Shown: piece after piece, positions 10,187 to 20,201 of the stretch
Numbering within the stretch: position 1 is the first letter of the stretch
Layout: the number at the start of each line of letters is the position of its first letter
NCBI GenBank assembly: GCA_023376005.1
Contig: CM042145.1
Coordinates: 101,892,591-101,956,590 of the forward strand
From: Doryteuthis pealeii
Taxonomy: Eukaryota > Mollusca > Cephalopoda > Myopsida > Loliginidae
Direction: 5' to 3'
Length of the DNA: 64,000 bases
Notes under the pieces: generated by a model
Told to the model about the DNA's origin: nothing
The model's input: the letters and a program-made list of their open reading frames with translations, nothing else
Database searches by the model: none
Made by a program: the position numbers and the translations under genes

Positions 10187-10413
10187 TCAAAAACTCCGGT
10201 TTTGACTGGGGGGGGGGGGAGGAGGATACAGTGGCTTTGGCCCTGGACCGCGTAAGCTAACATCGTTGATCCCAGGGGGCGATGCCCGCAGGCAACACCT
10301 GCCCCCTCGATTTAAAGGGGCATGGCTGGGTTTATTGTCCAGTGCCTGAGGGGGAATACCAATGGGATCAACACATTTTTTGCACTCGCCTCCCATGAAC
10401 TTCGGTTCATGGG
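10187..10413. other. GC-rich insert of unknown origin
   Basis: About 225 bp of clearly higher GC content than its surroundings, starting with a G11 run and ending in a very stable hairpin. The segments CGTAAGCTAACATCG and CCAATGGGATCAACACAT occur nowhere else in the window. A minus-strand frame here (10187-10396) has no domain I recognise. Confidence 0.45.
10392..10413. other. 9-bp perfect hairpin with C(TTCG)G tetraloop
   Basis: CCCATGAAC, TTCG, GTTCATGGG. A C(UUCG)G loop is exceptionally stable in RNA. It marks the right end of the GC-rich insert exactly. Confidence 0.8.
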
Positions 10414-11162
10414 TTGTCCCAGTCTGCCCTAATATTTATCCATAGCTGGAGGGAGAGTAGGATTCATACCTTTCCCAAGGGTATTAGCGCTAAGTGAAAT
10501 GCAACTACCACATTCAGGATTTGAACTCGGAGCAACAAGTCCATCTCCCATGACTTTAACCATTACACCACACACTTCCTGCTCTTTCCCTATATGTTAT
10601 TTTTTCTATTCTTTTTTTTTTTTTCATAAACTCAGCTTATTCCAGCAAACACAAAAAGCAGAGTACCCAATGAGGATTGAAGACATTATACCTGCAATAG
10701 TCTGTGAGACATTTGCTAACAATTGGTTAAAAGCAGTGATTCTCAAACTTTTTGGGTAACTTTCACCTTTAGTTGTCAAAATTCCTAGCAAATAAGGCAA
10801 TTAGAGTAACCTCCATTGACTTTCACTTTGAACCAAGCCGGTAGCCATTTTGAAAGTCTCCATGCGAAATAAACAAATCTTAGGAACTTTTTCGAAAACA
10901 ATACAACTGCATGCTTTAACACAAAAATATCATAAAATGTGTTCTTAATAACAATTAAGTTCATTTCAGATAATGCACGCACACAATTTTATGCTAGGAA
11001 TTTTAACAACTAAAGCTGAAAATTACCACTTTTTGTATCTATGAACCCCATTGATTCCTCATAGCCATTCAATGTTTAAAGTCCTATCATATAGGCCCAA
11101 AATGCATCAGAGTGGGTTATCTCCCTTGATTGTAAATTTTCACTATATCATAACTAAGTAAG

Positions 11163-11386
11163 TAAAGTCGTCGGGGTGGCCTAAAGTCGGTATCAGCCAA
11201 ACAGCTAGCGCTAGACCAAAGAGATTATTTTAGCGTCTGAGGTGGAGCGCCACACCTGCCATCAGCTCCTCATTTTACTGCACAGATCCCTGTGCTACTC
11301 ATACGCTGAGTTGGTGAGGACCAGTATCAAGCCCAGAACCTTGTGGTTCCTCGGTGGACGCTCTACCAACTGAGCTGAACCAGTCC
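11163..11386 (-). mobile_element. SINE B copy inside the hAT-ended element
   Basis: Head CAGCTCAGTTGGTAGAGCGT on the minus strand, body GGAGATTATTTTAGCGTCTG, tail GTAAGTAAAGTCGTCGGGG on the plus strand. It is somewhat shorter than the consensus because part of the AGTCTATCCCC block is missing. Confidence 0.7.
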
Positions 11387-11432
11387 TATGTTAAGCATCA
11401 GAGAAAGAGACCTAGTTAATTCTTGCAACAAA

Positions 11433-12033
11433 TCTTATTATAATGGTGATTGTGTATTTGTCTGTTTATAACCAAAACTATATTACTACTCAAGTCACAA
11501 TTCCCTTAGTTATTTACATCACATTCTCCATGATTTTATTTTTTTTATTTAAACCTCAATTATTGATAAAATTGTTTTACATTATTAATACTGTTGGCCT
11601 TATCTACATACTAATAACATGCAATTGTATTTATATATACAACAAAATAGCGGTTTACCGCGTGAACGGGAAGGCTAATTTGCATATTGATTAAAAAATT
11701 TGATTTTAATAAAAATGTGGTTGGTATTATTGATGTTTGTTTTTATCTTAATGAATATGAGTAAAAATCTCGGGGACAAATCTTTAAATAAATCCATTAA
11801 CAAGAAGAAATAACTGTAATTTTATTTTTTACTTCCTATTTTAACTAAATAGTTAAATTAGGACAATTTAGCAATGAAAGACATAAGTGATGGAAGAGTA
11901 AGTTTCAGTTGTTCTATTTTAACTCTTTTTATCTGCTTTCTTATTTAGTTTCATTAGCCTTTCTAATATAACATGATATCTTATTACATTAAAACTTAAA
12001 TACTTGCACCTGGAGGGTGCATATATTTGCAAG
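11433..12033 (+). mobile_element. Helitron E (non-autonomous), copy 1
   Basis: It starts TCTTATTATAATGG after an A and ends near GCACCTGGAGGGTGC (hairpin), ATATATTTG, CAAG before a T. The terminal CAAG replaces the CTAG of the other copies, so the 3' end has decayed. The open frame inside (83 codons) recurs in the other copies but encodes no Rep or helicase motif, so the element is non-autonomous. It lies inside the hAT-ended element. Confidence 0.7.
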
Positions 12034-12265
12034 TATGTATAAAGCAACCATGTTTTCATTACCCACTAAAATACTAAGATGGACCCCAAATTTACTATTT
12101 TGCTAGCATGGGCCTCCCAAAAATTTTATATGGACCCCCCAGTTGAGAACCACTGCTCCAAAGCAAGCTCTAAATGTTGTTGCTCACTTTAATCCTCATA
12201 AGGCATGAATAATGAGCACTTACTTTAAAAGTACATTGTATCTTAAAGGTGTTCTATAAAAGGAG

Positions 12266-12267
<2 letters not shown>

Positions 12268-12303
<36 letters not shown>
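12268..12303. repeat. (TA)n microsatellite
   Basis: TA array of about 36 bp, just after the hAT-ended element. Confidence 0.9.
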
Positions 12304-12307
<4 letters not shown>

Positions 12308-12604
12308 GAAAGAAAAGTCCCCTTTCTTAGACATCCCTCTCCACCAATATGATGTTATACGAAGTAGGCAGGAGGGATCTTATTTATAGTTTTGTTGATA
12401 AGAATGTATGTATGTTTTTTTTGTTTTTTTTTAGGGCCAAGTAATGGCACTGTGTGATGACAGGTTGCACTGCAGTTATTTAATAATTTATTGAACATGT
12501 TTTATTTTGTAGACAGTGAACACTGCTTCAAAGAAACGGTAGAGAAAAGAGTTAGGACTTGATATTTCAGTCTCTCCATCTGATTAATAACAACCAATTA
12601 CTAA

Positions 12605-12655
12605 CACACACAACACACACACACAACACATATATATATATATATATATATTTAT
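12605..12655. repeat. (AC)n and (TA)n arrays
   Basis: Interrupted ACAC run then TA run, immediately before the inverted-arm H element. Confidence 0.85.
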
Positions 12656-12663
12656 ATATGTGA

Positions 12664-12939
12664 AATTAAACAAAAGGCAGGTCTCCTGTTTAACGATTTT
12701 ATTGGTGATCTTTTCCTATCAATTCTCCTCCTTCCAGCCTCCACATCTATTAATATACTTTGAAAAAAACTGGAACACATCACTCCTGATAATGGCACTT
12801 TGAAGTGCCGAAAGTACTCGGGATATGAACTTTGGTGGACTAATCCACGAAATCCATCCAAATATAAAAATGTTGGCCAGAAAGCTTGAAAAGATCACCA
12901 ATAAAATCGTTAAACAGGAGACCTGCCTTTTGTTTAATT
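12664..12939. mobile_element. H element with perfect inverted arms and hammerhead-like centre
   Basis: About 49 bp at 12664-12712 (TTAAACAAAAGGCAGGTCTC...) is the exact reverse complement of the stretch at about 12890-12939. Between them sits CTGATAA, GGCACT-TTGA-AGTGCC (perfect 6-bp hairpin), then GAAAGTACT, i.e. a hammerhead-like layout. The core reads CTGATAA where CTGATGA is required, so catalysis is doubtful. Fully matching arms suggest recent origin or conversion. A Penelope-like element end is the nearest known object. Confidence 0.55.
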
Positions 12940-12967
12940 CCACATGTATAAATGAAAAAATGCTGCC

Positions 12968-12981
12968 CAAATACACACACG

Positions 12982-13021
<40 letters not shown>
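12968..13021. repeat. (AC)n(TA)n compound microsatellite
   Basis: CACACA run followed by TA run. Confidence 0.9.
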
Positions 13022-13023
<2 letters not shown>

Positions 13024-13132
13024 CAATAAATGAAGGAAACATTTTAAATTTTCTTCATTACAATAATTTATTTCGACCACATAAATTATTGTAATGAAGC
13101 AAATTTAAAGTTTTTTTCCTTCATTTATTGAA
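13022..13132. repeat. Near-perfect palindrome (~110 bp)
   Basis: CAATAAATGAAGGAAAC...ATTACAATAATTTAT is followed after the 9-nt loop TTCGACCAC by its reverse complement with a few differences. It may be a small fold-back element. No duplication of flanks is obvious. Confidence 0.7.
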
Positions 13133-13263
13133 TATCTTGCTCTGTCCGTTCACTCACTGGCATTGGGCACATTGACCTCTCATTATGGTTTACCTGCATC
13201 AGCCTGGTTAAACCACACATAGAAAGATCCTAACTACAGGAAAAATATATATATATATATATA

Positions 13264-13511
13264 AGTAAAAAGTAAAGTTGTTGGGGCGGCCTAAAGTCGG
13301 TATCAGCCAGTCAGCGAAGGAGTCTATCCCCTTTTCAATAGCGCTAGACCAAGGAGATTGTTTTAGCATCAGAGGTGGAGTGCCACACCTACCATCAGCT
13401 CCTTACTTTACTGCACAGATCCCTGTGCTACTCATACGCTGAGTTGGCGAGGACCGGTATCGAACTAGGAACCTTGTGGTTTCTAGCCGAACGCTCTACC
13501 AACTGAGCTAA
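13264..13511 (-). mobile_element. SINE B copy
   Basis: Full-length copy close to the consensus: head TTAGCTCAGTTGGTAGAGCG, body AGTCTATCCCCTTTTCAATA. The tail lies on a (TA)n array at 13244-13263. Its closest relatives in the window are at 23.76 and 52.87 kb. Confidence 0.75.
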
Positions 13512-13513
13512 TT

Positions 13514-13625
13514 ATATATTATAGTATCCAATTGCCACTTTAACTTTTCTGTTGCAGTGGCATCAGTAAATAATCCAAAAGTGCTCAATATATTAAAAAT
13601 ACAGAGCAGGAATAATACTAATAAT
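13514..13625. repeat. Short repeat shared with the loop of the 61-64 kb palindrome
   Basis: The segments CCAATTGCCACTTTAACTTT and GTTGCAGTGGCAT recur at 62847-62880 with a few changes. Unknown element. Confidence 0.5.
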
Positions 13626-13680
13626 ATTATTAGAGGAAAAAGTTTATTTTTCCTCTAATAATAATATTATCAGTATTATA
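13609..13680. repeat. Small palindrome
   Basis: ATAATACTAATAATATTATT with AGAGGAAAA is mirrored after a 7-nt loop as TTTTCCTCT with AATAATAATATTATCAGTAT. It lies just before the Helitron E end. Confidence 0.75.
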
Positions 13681-13684
13681 TATA

Positions 13685-14334
13685 CTAGCAAATATATGCA
13701 CCCTCCGGGTGCAAGTATTTAAGTTTTAATGTAATAAAATATTGTATTAAATTAGAAAGGCTAATGAAACTAAATAAGAATACAGATAAAAAGATTTGAA
13801 ACAGAGGGAGTATAATAAAAGATTTAAAACAGAGGGAGTATAATAAAAAATGGAACAACTGAAACTTACTCTTCCATCACTTTCATCTTTCATTGTTATT
13901 TTTTCTAATTTAACTATTTAGTTAAAAGAGGAAGTAAAGAATAAAATGAGTTATTTTTTCTTGTTAATGGATTTCATTTAAGATTCATTGAAGAGATTTT
14001 TGCTTATATTCATTAAAATAAAACCAAACAGTTAGAAATCAATAATACTAAGCAAATATTTATTAAATTCGATTTTTTAATATTAATATGCAAATTAGCC
14101 TTCCCGTTTACATTGTAAAGCGCTATTTTGTTATATATATAAATATAATTGCATGTTGTCAGTATGTACACATAGTTAACAGTTATAATAATGTAAGACA
14201 ATTTTATTAATAATTGAGGTTTAGATAAAAATAAGATCATGGAGAATGTGATGTCAATAACTAAGAGAATTGTGACTTGAGCAGGAATATAGTTTCGGTT
14301 ACAGACAGAAAAACACACAATCTCCATTATAATA

Positions 14335-14337
<3 letters not shown>
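13685..14337 (-). mobile_element. Helitron E (non-autonomous), copy 2, intact ends
   Basis: On the minus strand it begins TCTTATTATAATGGAG, follows an A, and ends GCACCC-GGA-GGGTGC (6-bp hairpin), then ATATATTTG, CTAG, followed by T. These are the canonical Helitron signs: 5' TC, 3' hairpin about 9 nt before CTAG, A/T target, no target-site duplication. Length 653 bp. A 127-codon frame inside is hydrophobic, lacks Helitron enzymes and is probably not a gene. Confidence 0.8.
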
Positions 14338-14368
<31 letters not shown>

Positions 14369-14540
14369 CTGATGACACTAATAAATGAATAAACAACTCA
14401 CTGAACTCTTAGGAGAACTTAATAACAAGTGGACCAATTTCCAATTTTTTATGCTTAATGTGACTCATAAAACAAAAAACTGTAGATATAAATATGTAAA
14501 TTAAACTTTGTGTATAATGCACACATATCTATGTGTGCAC

Positions 14541-14785
14541 AGTTTAGCTCAGTTGGTAGAGCACCCGCCTAGGAATCGCAAGGTTCCAGGTTCAATACAG
14601 GTCCCTGCCAACTCAGTAACATGAGTAATACAAATTGTGTAATCTTATCTGTGCTGTAAAGGGGCGAGCAAAAAAAAAACAAAATTAAAAAAATTAAAAA
14701 TAAAACAATATCTCTGGTCTAGTACTAGCAAAAGGGAGATAGACTCCCTCATTGTCCGACCAATACCAACAATGGGGCAGCAATT
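14541..14785 (+). mobile_element. SINE B copy, plus strand
   Basis: Head CAGTTTAGCTCAGTTGGTAG followed by the B-box-like GGTTCAATACA. The body is diverged and carries an A-rich expansion (14670-14705), then TAGTACTAGCAAAAGGGAGA. One of only two plus-strand copies. Confidence 0.65.
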
Positions 14786-14995
14786 ATTTTTTAGCAGCAA
14801 TTTCTCTTGTAAACAAGTACCATTAGATTCTAAAAAACAATGTTTGTTTTGAAATATTTTTTTACTAACTTTCTCTAGTTTCTACACAAGACAACAAATG
14901 TTTAGTTAAAATTTGTATGGAAATTGTTCAAAATCTTCGTTTCCAAAATTTTGAACCATATAAAAAATATTTACTTTTCTCTTCTTTATATATAG

Positions 14996-15173
14996 TGTAC
15001 AATACATTTAAGGTGCAATTGTTACCATTGGTTGCCAAGCATGTTAGCTACTTTTCTTCAAGACAACACACATGTTCACTACATTTCTTAACAGGTGCGT
15101 TGTCTCAAAGAAAAATGGCTAACATGCTGCCTTGAAACCAATGGTAACAATTGCACCTTAAATGTATTGTACA
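14996..15173. mobile_element. Palindromic MITE-like element (~178 bp)
   Basis: GTGTACAATACATTTAAGGT-GCAATTGTTACCATTGGTT is mirrored at the right end. The arms stay paired inward through GCATGTTAGC and TTTTCTT to a short loop. Arms are well over 80 percent matched. No recognisable superfamily ends. Confidence 0.65.
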
Positions 15174-15243
15174 CAATAATAAATAATTACAGCTCTTACA
15201 CACATAATAGAGCACTTTATTTTCAATTCTCCAATACTAAAAA

Positions 15244-15247
<4 letters not shown>

Positions 15248-15303
<56 letters not shown>

Positions 15304-15310
15304 ATATATC
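15248..15310. repeat. (TA)n microsatellite
   Basis: TA array of about 60 bp with one break. Confidence 0.9.
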
Positions 15311-15384
15311 TGTTCAAAATGGCTAGAGACCGAGGCAAAACCATTCATCCTCATATGGTTTGAATAGTATCACTACTGTTCTTG

Positions 15385-15505
15385 TACAAGAATGCCTTTG
15401 GTGCTAATCCCCTTAGGAATGATTTGCATGTAACTATTTTCCTTCCAGCTATGCGTAAATAGTAGGTCAGACTGGGCTACCTTGGTATGGCAACCGGTCT
15501 TGGGA
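15385..15505 (+). mobile_element. SINE C fragment, plus strand
   Basis: Internal blocks GGTGCTAATCCCCTTAGG, CAGCTATGCGTAAATAGTAG and CAGACTGGGCT. Head and tail missing. Confidence 0.55.
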
Positions 15506-15825
15506 ATGTTATGGTTTTTGTAATTCAGAAAAACTTGATGTAGATTTTTTTCTTTTTTCTATAATATTTGTTATACTAAACATACTATTTTCATGTATTC
15601 ATGATGAAGAAAACAAGATATAACATATATAAACTGTTTTTAGTATGTAAAAAGAAAAGTATGGGGTATCCAGTTAGTAATGATAGATCTGTGAGACAAG
15701 CTTGTTAACCATTACACAACATTGGGACGCCAAGAAAGTATGGCAACCAAAAAGTGATCAGAACAACAAAGATAAAAATGATGGCTCATAGAATTGATAG
15801 AATGTTGAATATCTCATCTCAAAAC

Positions 15826-16190
15826 TTGTTTTACGGCATATCAACCTCAGTGGGTCATTTAATGCCGATAAAGTTTTGAAATAAATTCATTCTTAATGGA
15901 TACTCAATTTTTTTTATAAACACATTTTAACCCATAGATGGGACTCTAACAGGTACTACCACTCCAGATCTGAGTGGACCAGGGAGCAATGATGATGAAG
16001 GCATGCTCCACATTCCCAAACCTCCAGAACTGGAGCCTCACCATCAGATAGAGTTTAACGTCATTCCCAGGACATGAAGACCATCAGTCACCTCCTTCAA
16101 GTACCCATATGATAAAAAGGGTCAGGCTTGCCATAAGAGCAATAGGGTTGGGACAATCATATAGGTGCTAGCGCTTGACATGACCAGCCG
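15826..16190 (-). mobile_element. Family A retroposon, 5'-truncated
   Basis: Conserved 3' edge GTTTTACGGCATATCAACCT and central block; it stops just past GACCAGCCGATA. It supports the minus-strand orientation of the family. Confidence 0.65.
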
Positions 16191-16337
16191 ATATGATAAA
16201 AAGGCCAGAGAGAACAACATCTGAAATACAATGATCAACACAGGGTTGTGGAGTCAGAACACAAAACATTTGACTCCAGCTTTGCTATTTTTGGCACCTC
16301 TGACTGACTAACTCCTCTTTATGTAATTAAGTGGTTA

Positions 16338-16789
16338 CTAGCAGGACCTGTGGATATACCACAGTATGATAATTTAATTATTACAAGGTTTGATATATTC
16401 ATTCAAGAGCTATTGCAAATAGTTCAATATGTAAAAAGTATAATCTTGATTTAACTCTCTCTCACTCTCTTTCTGTCCTTCTTTTCATGTTTGTTTGAAA
16501 CAGATAAGTTTCCGTGTGCTCACCCCTCTCTTTACCTTTCCCCAACTCTTTCTTTCTCACTGGATTTTTTTTTGTATCGCATGTCCTTTTCTTTCCCTTT
16601 CCTTCTTTAAAAATGGAATGGTCCTTTATTCAGCTGGGATGACAACACTCATAAGAAATAATAATTTGGTGGATAAGCGACACCAGATAATCAGGATTTA
16701 CGTTTTTGGACGGTCGCAATTTTAACCAGAGGGTGTTTGTTGCAAGATAACAGTCAGAAGATTAAGGGACAAGAATATTAATATATAGA
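16338..16789 (-). mobile_element. Helitron F (non-autonomous), minus strand
   Basis: Reversed, it begins TCTATATATTAATATTCTTG and ends CTGTGG-TATAT-CCACAG (6-bp hairpin), GTCCTG, CTAG. Same ends as the copy at 41.36 kb. Internal pyrimidine tracts and AATGGTCC.TTATT are shared by all four copies. No protein. Confidence 0.75.
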
Positions 16790-16864
16790 TGGCCTAAAAA
16801 TAAATTAAAAAAAAACATGATTTTTTATAATCTATTTATAAGAAGTATGCACTGCATAGCTTTA

Positions 16865-17405
16865 TAGCCTTCATCATCATCATCATATCACACAATTAGC
16901 ACGGATATCCGTGACAATCTCTCGCCAACCTTCTCTATCATTCATTGTCCCAGGGAGGTCCTATGTGCAGCATCCAGTATCTTCACAGAGTTGGTCAATG
17001 TAGGTCCTTGGTGGACGGCCCACATCACAGGAGAACGCTTATCAGCTCGTCCTTGCTTCTCCAGCGGTGTCCAGCATGTCTTATCCGTCTCACTCGGATG
17101 GTTTGTGAGATGGGGGGGGGGCAGGTGGCCATACAGCTGCTTCCTTGTGGGGTGGTGTTTCCACGACTTGTTCAAGACTGTGTGCAGCATTCTTGTGCAG
17201 CTCCCATCTAGCTGGTTCTCAAGGCGCCTAGGGTCCAGGTGGTGCCGCCATACAGCAGTACTGATATAACCACAGCCTGGAAGAATTGTCGCTTTAACTT
17301 ATCAGTGAGATCGGATTTCCATATGACTGTAGGGGCACATAAAGTGTTAGAGTCGGTACAATTTTGCCAACTTTGACCCCAGTGAGCCTTTTAATTGTTT
17401 CCAAC
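16865..17405 (-). pseudogene. LINE reverse-transcriptase C-terminal remnant
   Basis: Read on the minus strand, frame-shifted pieces give LKRQFFQAVVISVLLYGGTT, then LNKSWKHHPTRKQLYGHLPP, then RVRRTRHAGH, KDELIS and a final part around IDQLCEDTGC. This is the familiar order of the post-RT region of a widespread invertebrate LINE group: (LxYGxxxWTL), LDGxYTRML, (WKxHPT), RRxRxAGH, then a short C-terminus. At least two frameshifts and one stop make it dead. Shorter relatives of the same tail are at 22.14, 32.58 and 59.35 kb. Confidence 0.7.
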
Positions 17406-17454
17406 TCTGCATCTTTGGATCAAAACATTACTATCAAAGTCTTTAAACCTAGGA

Positions 17455-18370
17455 ATTCTCTAGAATGTCTAACTTCTTAAACTATATACAATGCCTAGGA
17501 GGTATTCTACAGAATGTCTAGCTTTTTTTTTCTGGCTAACCATAAAATATGTAGGATGTATTCTACAGAATGTCTAGCATTTTTTTTCTGGCTAACCATA
17601 AAATATGCTTATTTCCTTCTTAAACTATATACAATGCCTAGGATGTATTCTACAGAATGTCTAGCATTTTTTTTCTGCTAACCATAAATATGCTTATTTC
17701 CTTCTTAAACTATATACAATGCCTAGGATGTATTCTACAGAATGTCTAGCATTTTTTTTCTGGCTAACCATAAAATATGCTTATTTCCTTCTTAAACTAT
17801 ATACAATGCCTAGGATGTATTCTACAGAATGTCTAGCATTTTTTTTTCTGGCTAACCATAAAATATGCTTATTTCCTTCTTAAACTATATACAATGCCTA
17901 GGATGTATTCTACAGAATGTCTAGCATTTTCTTTTCTGGCTAACCATAAAATATGCTTATTTCCTTCTTAAACTATATACAATGCCTAGGATGTATTCTA
18001 CAGAATGTCTAGCATTTTTTTTTCTGGCTAACCATAAAATATGCTTATTTCCTTCTTAAACTATATACAATGCCTAGGATGTATTCTACAGAATGTCTAG
18101 CATTTTTTTTCTGGCTAACCATAAAATATGCTTATTTCCTTCTTAAACTATATACAATGCCTAGGAGGTATTCTACAGAATGTCTAGCATTTCTTTTCTG
18201 GCTAACCATAAAATATGCTTATTTCCTTCTTAAACTATATACAATGCCTAGGATGTATTCTACAGAATGTCTAGCATTTTCTTTTCTGGCTAACCATAAA
18301 ATATGCTTATTTCCTTCTTAAACTATATACAATGCCTAGGAGGTATTCTACAGAATGTCTAGCATTTTTT
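17455..18370. repeat. 88-bp tandem repeat (minisatellite/satellite block), ~10 units
   Basis: The block ACTATATACAATGCCTAGGA, TGTATTCTACAGAATGTCTA, poly-T, CTGGCTAACCATAAAATATG, CTTATTTCCTTCTTAA repeats with spacing of 85-88 bp (anchor ACAATGCC at 17488, 17631, 17716, 17803, 17891, 17979, 18067, 18154, 18241, 18329). The second unit has a deletion. Where spacing is 87 bp, an open frame with 29-residue repeats appears (18070-18321), but the 88-bp spacings break it, so this is not a protein. Confidence 0.9.
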
Positions 18371-18737
18371 GCCAATGTATAATAGACAACAGGTGTTGGG
18401 CAATTTATTAATAAATTGAAACTTGTGAAACAAACTAATTTAAAATATAATAAACAGAGATGAACTTTTTTTTTATTTATTAGTAAACTGCTATCTAAAA
18501 CCAAAAGTAAATAAAAAAAAAACTATTCTGATGAAGATTGCATCATTTTGTTTTTCTATTTATTGCTACAGTCTGGGTTATGGTTAGTATTTCAGTATAA
18601 GAAAAGAAACCAAAAAACAAGATGGCTTCATTACATCTACAGGTTCACTAGATGTATTAATCTTGAAGGATTAATGGGGTGTAAAAATTCTGTTATGAGG
18701 CAAGTCTTGAATGATACTGAATCAAAATGGCCAAAGG

Positions 18738-19421
18738 AGTGGGAGACAGAGACAGAAAGAGAGAAAAAGAGACAGAAAGAGAGAGAAAGAGAAAGTGAGA
18801 GTAAAAGAGAGAAAGTGAGAGTGAGAAAGAGAAAGTGAGAGAGTAAAAGAGAAAGTGAGAGAGTAAAAGAGAAAGTGAGAGAGTAAAAGAGAAAGTGAGA
18901 GAGTAAAAGAGAAAGTGAGAGAGTAAAAAGAGAAAGTGAGAGTGAGAGAGAGAAAGAGAAAGTGAGAGTAAAAGAGAGAAAGAGAAGAGAGAAGAGAGAA
19001 AGTGAGAGTAAAAGAGAGAAAGAGAAAGTGAGAGTGAGAGTGAGAGTAAAAGAGAGTAGAGTGAGAGTAAAAGAGAGTAAGTAAAAGAGAGTAAGAGAAA
19101 GAGTAAAAGAGAGTAAGAGAAAGAGTAAAAGAGAGTAAGAGAAAGAGTAAAAGAGTAAAAGAGAGTAAGAGAAAGAGAAAGTGAGAGTAAGAGAGAGACA
19201 AAAAGTGAGAGATAGTAAGAGAGAGACAAAAAGTGAGAGATAGTAAGAGAGAGACAAAAAGTGAGAGATAGTAAGATAGAGAGAAAAAGTGAGAGATAGT
19301 AAGAGAGAGAAAAAGTAAGAGAACAAAAGTGGGAGAGAGTAAGAGAGAGAGAGAGAGAGAGTAAGAGAGAGGGGAGAGAGAGAGAGAAAGTAAGAAAGAG
19401 AAAGTAAGAGAAAGAAAGAAT
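18738..19421. repeat. Purine-rich GAGA/GTAAAAGAGA array (~690 bp)
   Basis: The plus strand is almost pure purine with interspersed T, in nested units such as GAGAAAGTGAGAGAGTAAAA and GAGAGACAAAAAGTGAGAGA. The long minus-strand Ser/Leu/Phe frames are its translation and not genes. Confidence 0.9.
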
Positions 19422-19734
19422 TCATGATGCCTATATACAAAAGAAAGAAATATTTGACAAGCAACATTTTAACAATATTAGCAGACACCTTCTTTTCTGA
19501 GGTTTGGTCATTTGGTTTGGTTTCTTTGCTAAGTTAAAATTTTGTTTGTTTTTGGTTCCTTCATTAAAAATCAATCAATCTAAATTCAAAATCTAGAGCT
19601 ACAAGACCTAAGACATTTCAGTATTATCTTTAATTGAATTCTGGTTTGGTTCAGTTTCTTAGTTAAATTGCATATCAAACTTCATGGGCCATTTAATGCC
19701 AAAGCCAATCTTTGTAGAACAGTAGTGGTACTAT

Positions 19735-19880
19735 TTAACCCATAGTTGGGGGGGGGGGTCAGGGGGTTCATACCCTTCTCAAGGGTATTAGTCCAAAAGT
19801 GAATGTAATATTGCCACTGGTGTTCAAACTCACTTACGATTTCACAGTCAAGCATGTTTCCCCTTTAGATCATGGGGGTT
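19735..19880 (-). mobile_element. SINE C copy, diverged
   Basis: Blocks CTATTTAACCCATAGTTGGG, TTCTCAAGGGTATTAGT and TTCAAACTCACTTACGAT in reverse orientation. The head ends at 19880 where the LTR-like segment begins. Confidence 0.5.
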
Positions 19881-19885
19881 CCTCC

Positions 19886-20201
19886 TGTTACATAATCATT
19901 AGATACCTAATGATTATGACAATAGTGTAGAAATCATATTAGTGGCCTTGAAAGTGAGTGACAATGCTTGACCTTACTCTGACCTTGCCTTGTGGGAATG
20001 GACCGTGAGAATCGGAAGGCAATAGAAAGCCCCCTTCCGGTTTAAGGTGTAAGCAAGTCAGTCAGAGAGTTAGAACTTAGAAGCGAAGCTAGCAAGATGT
20101 GAGTCTCACTGCGTGATTGTCTGGTCTGGGGTTCTACGAATAAAGTAACATCATCATAAATCGAAGACTTGTGGTTATTACTAAAAGCTAACAATAGCAC
20201 A
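19886..20201 (+). other. Possible solo LTR
   Basis: The segment starts TGTTACATAATC, contains a polyadenylation-like CGAATAAAGTAAC at about 20140 and ends AACAATAGCACA, so TG...CA borders of about 316 bp can be drawn. It is single-copy here, richer in GC than its surroundings, and breaks a SINE C. No clear primer-binding site or flanking duplication was found. This is a weak call. Confidence 0.2.

Larger units (their letters stand above)
10001..10580 (-). mobile_element. SINE C copy interrupted by a GC-rich insert
   Basis: The tail and middle (10001-10140, CACAAGCAGGATATGACACA to TATTTATCCATGGCTG) are separated from a second middle-to-head part (10414-10580, CCCAGTCTGCCCTAATATTT to CCATTACACCACACACTTCC). 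The second part repeats the CTGCCCTA..ATTTATCCAT block, so it may be two copies rather than one split copy. Confidence 0.55.
10734..12155. mobile_element. hAT-ended element hosting nested insertions
   Basis: The left end CAGTGATTCTCAAAC and the right end (reversed) CAGTGGTTCTCAACT form imperfect terminal inverted repeats of the hAT type. The flanks TTAAAAG and CTCCAAAG resemble a decayed 8-bp duplication (5 of 8). Inside are a SINE B (11163-11386) and a Helitron E (11433-12033); without them the element is about 0.6 kb. No transposase is visible. Confidence 0.6.

Noticed and set aside
10187..10396. rRNA or tRNA fragment in the GC-rich insert
   Set aside because: No conserved rRNA block recognised and no cloverleaf can be drawn.
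14013..14396. 127-codon hydrophobic frame
   Set aside because: Lies within Helitron E and a TA array; the frame is not kept intact across the other copies and has no known domain.
16239..16335. hAT MITE starting CAGGGTTGTGGAGTC
   Set aside because: The left end looks plausible but I could not find a matching right end or 8-bp duplication before the Helitron F border.
18070..18321. Possible repeat protein (29-residue units)
   Set aside because: Open only where the DNA period is 87 bp; neighbouring 88-bp units shift the frame.
18637..19488. 283-codon and overlapping minus-strand open frames rich in Ser, Leu, Phe
   Set aside because: They are translations of the GAGA-type purine array in all frames; no codon bias or domain, and the composition is entirely explained by the repeat.
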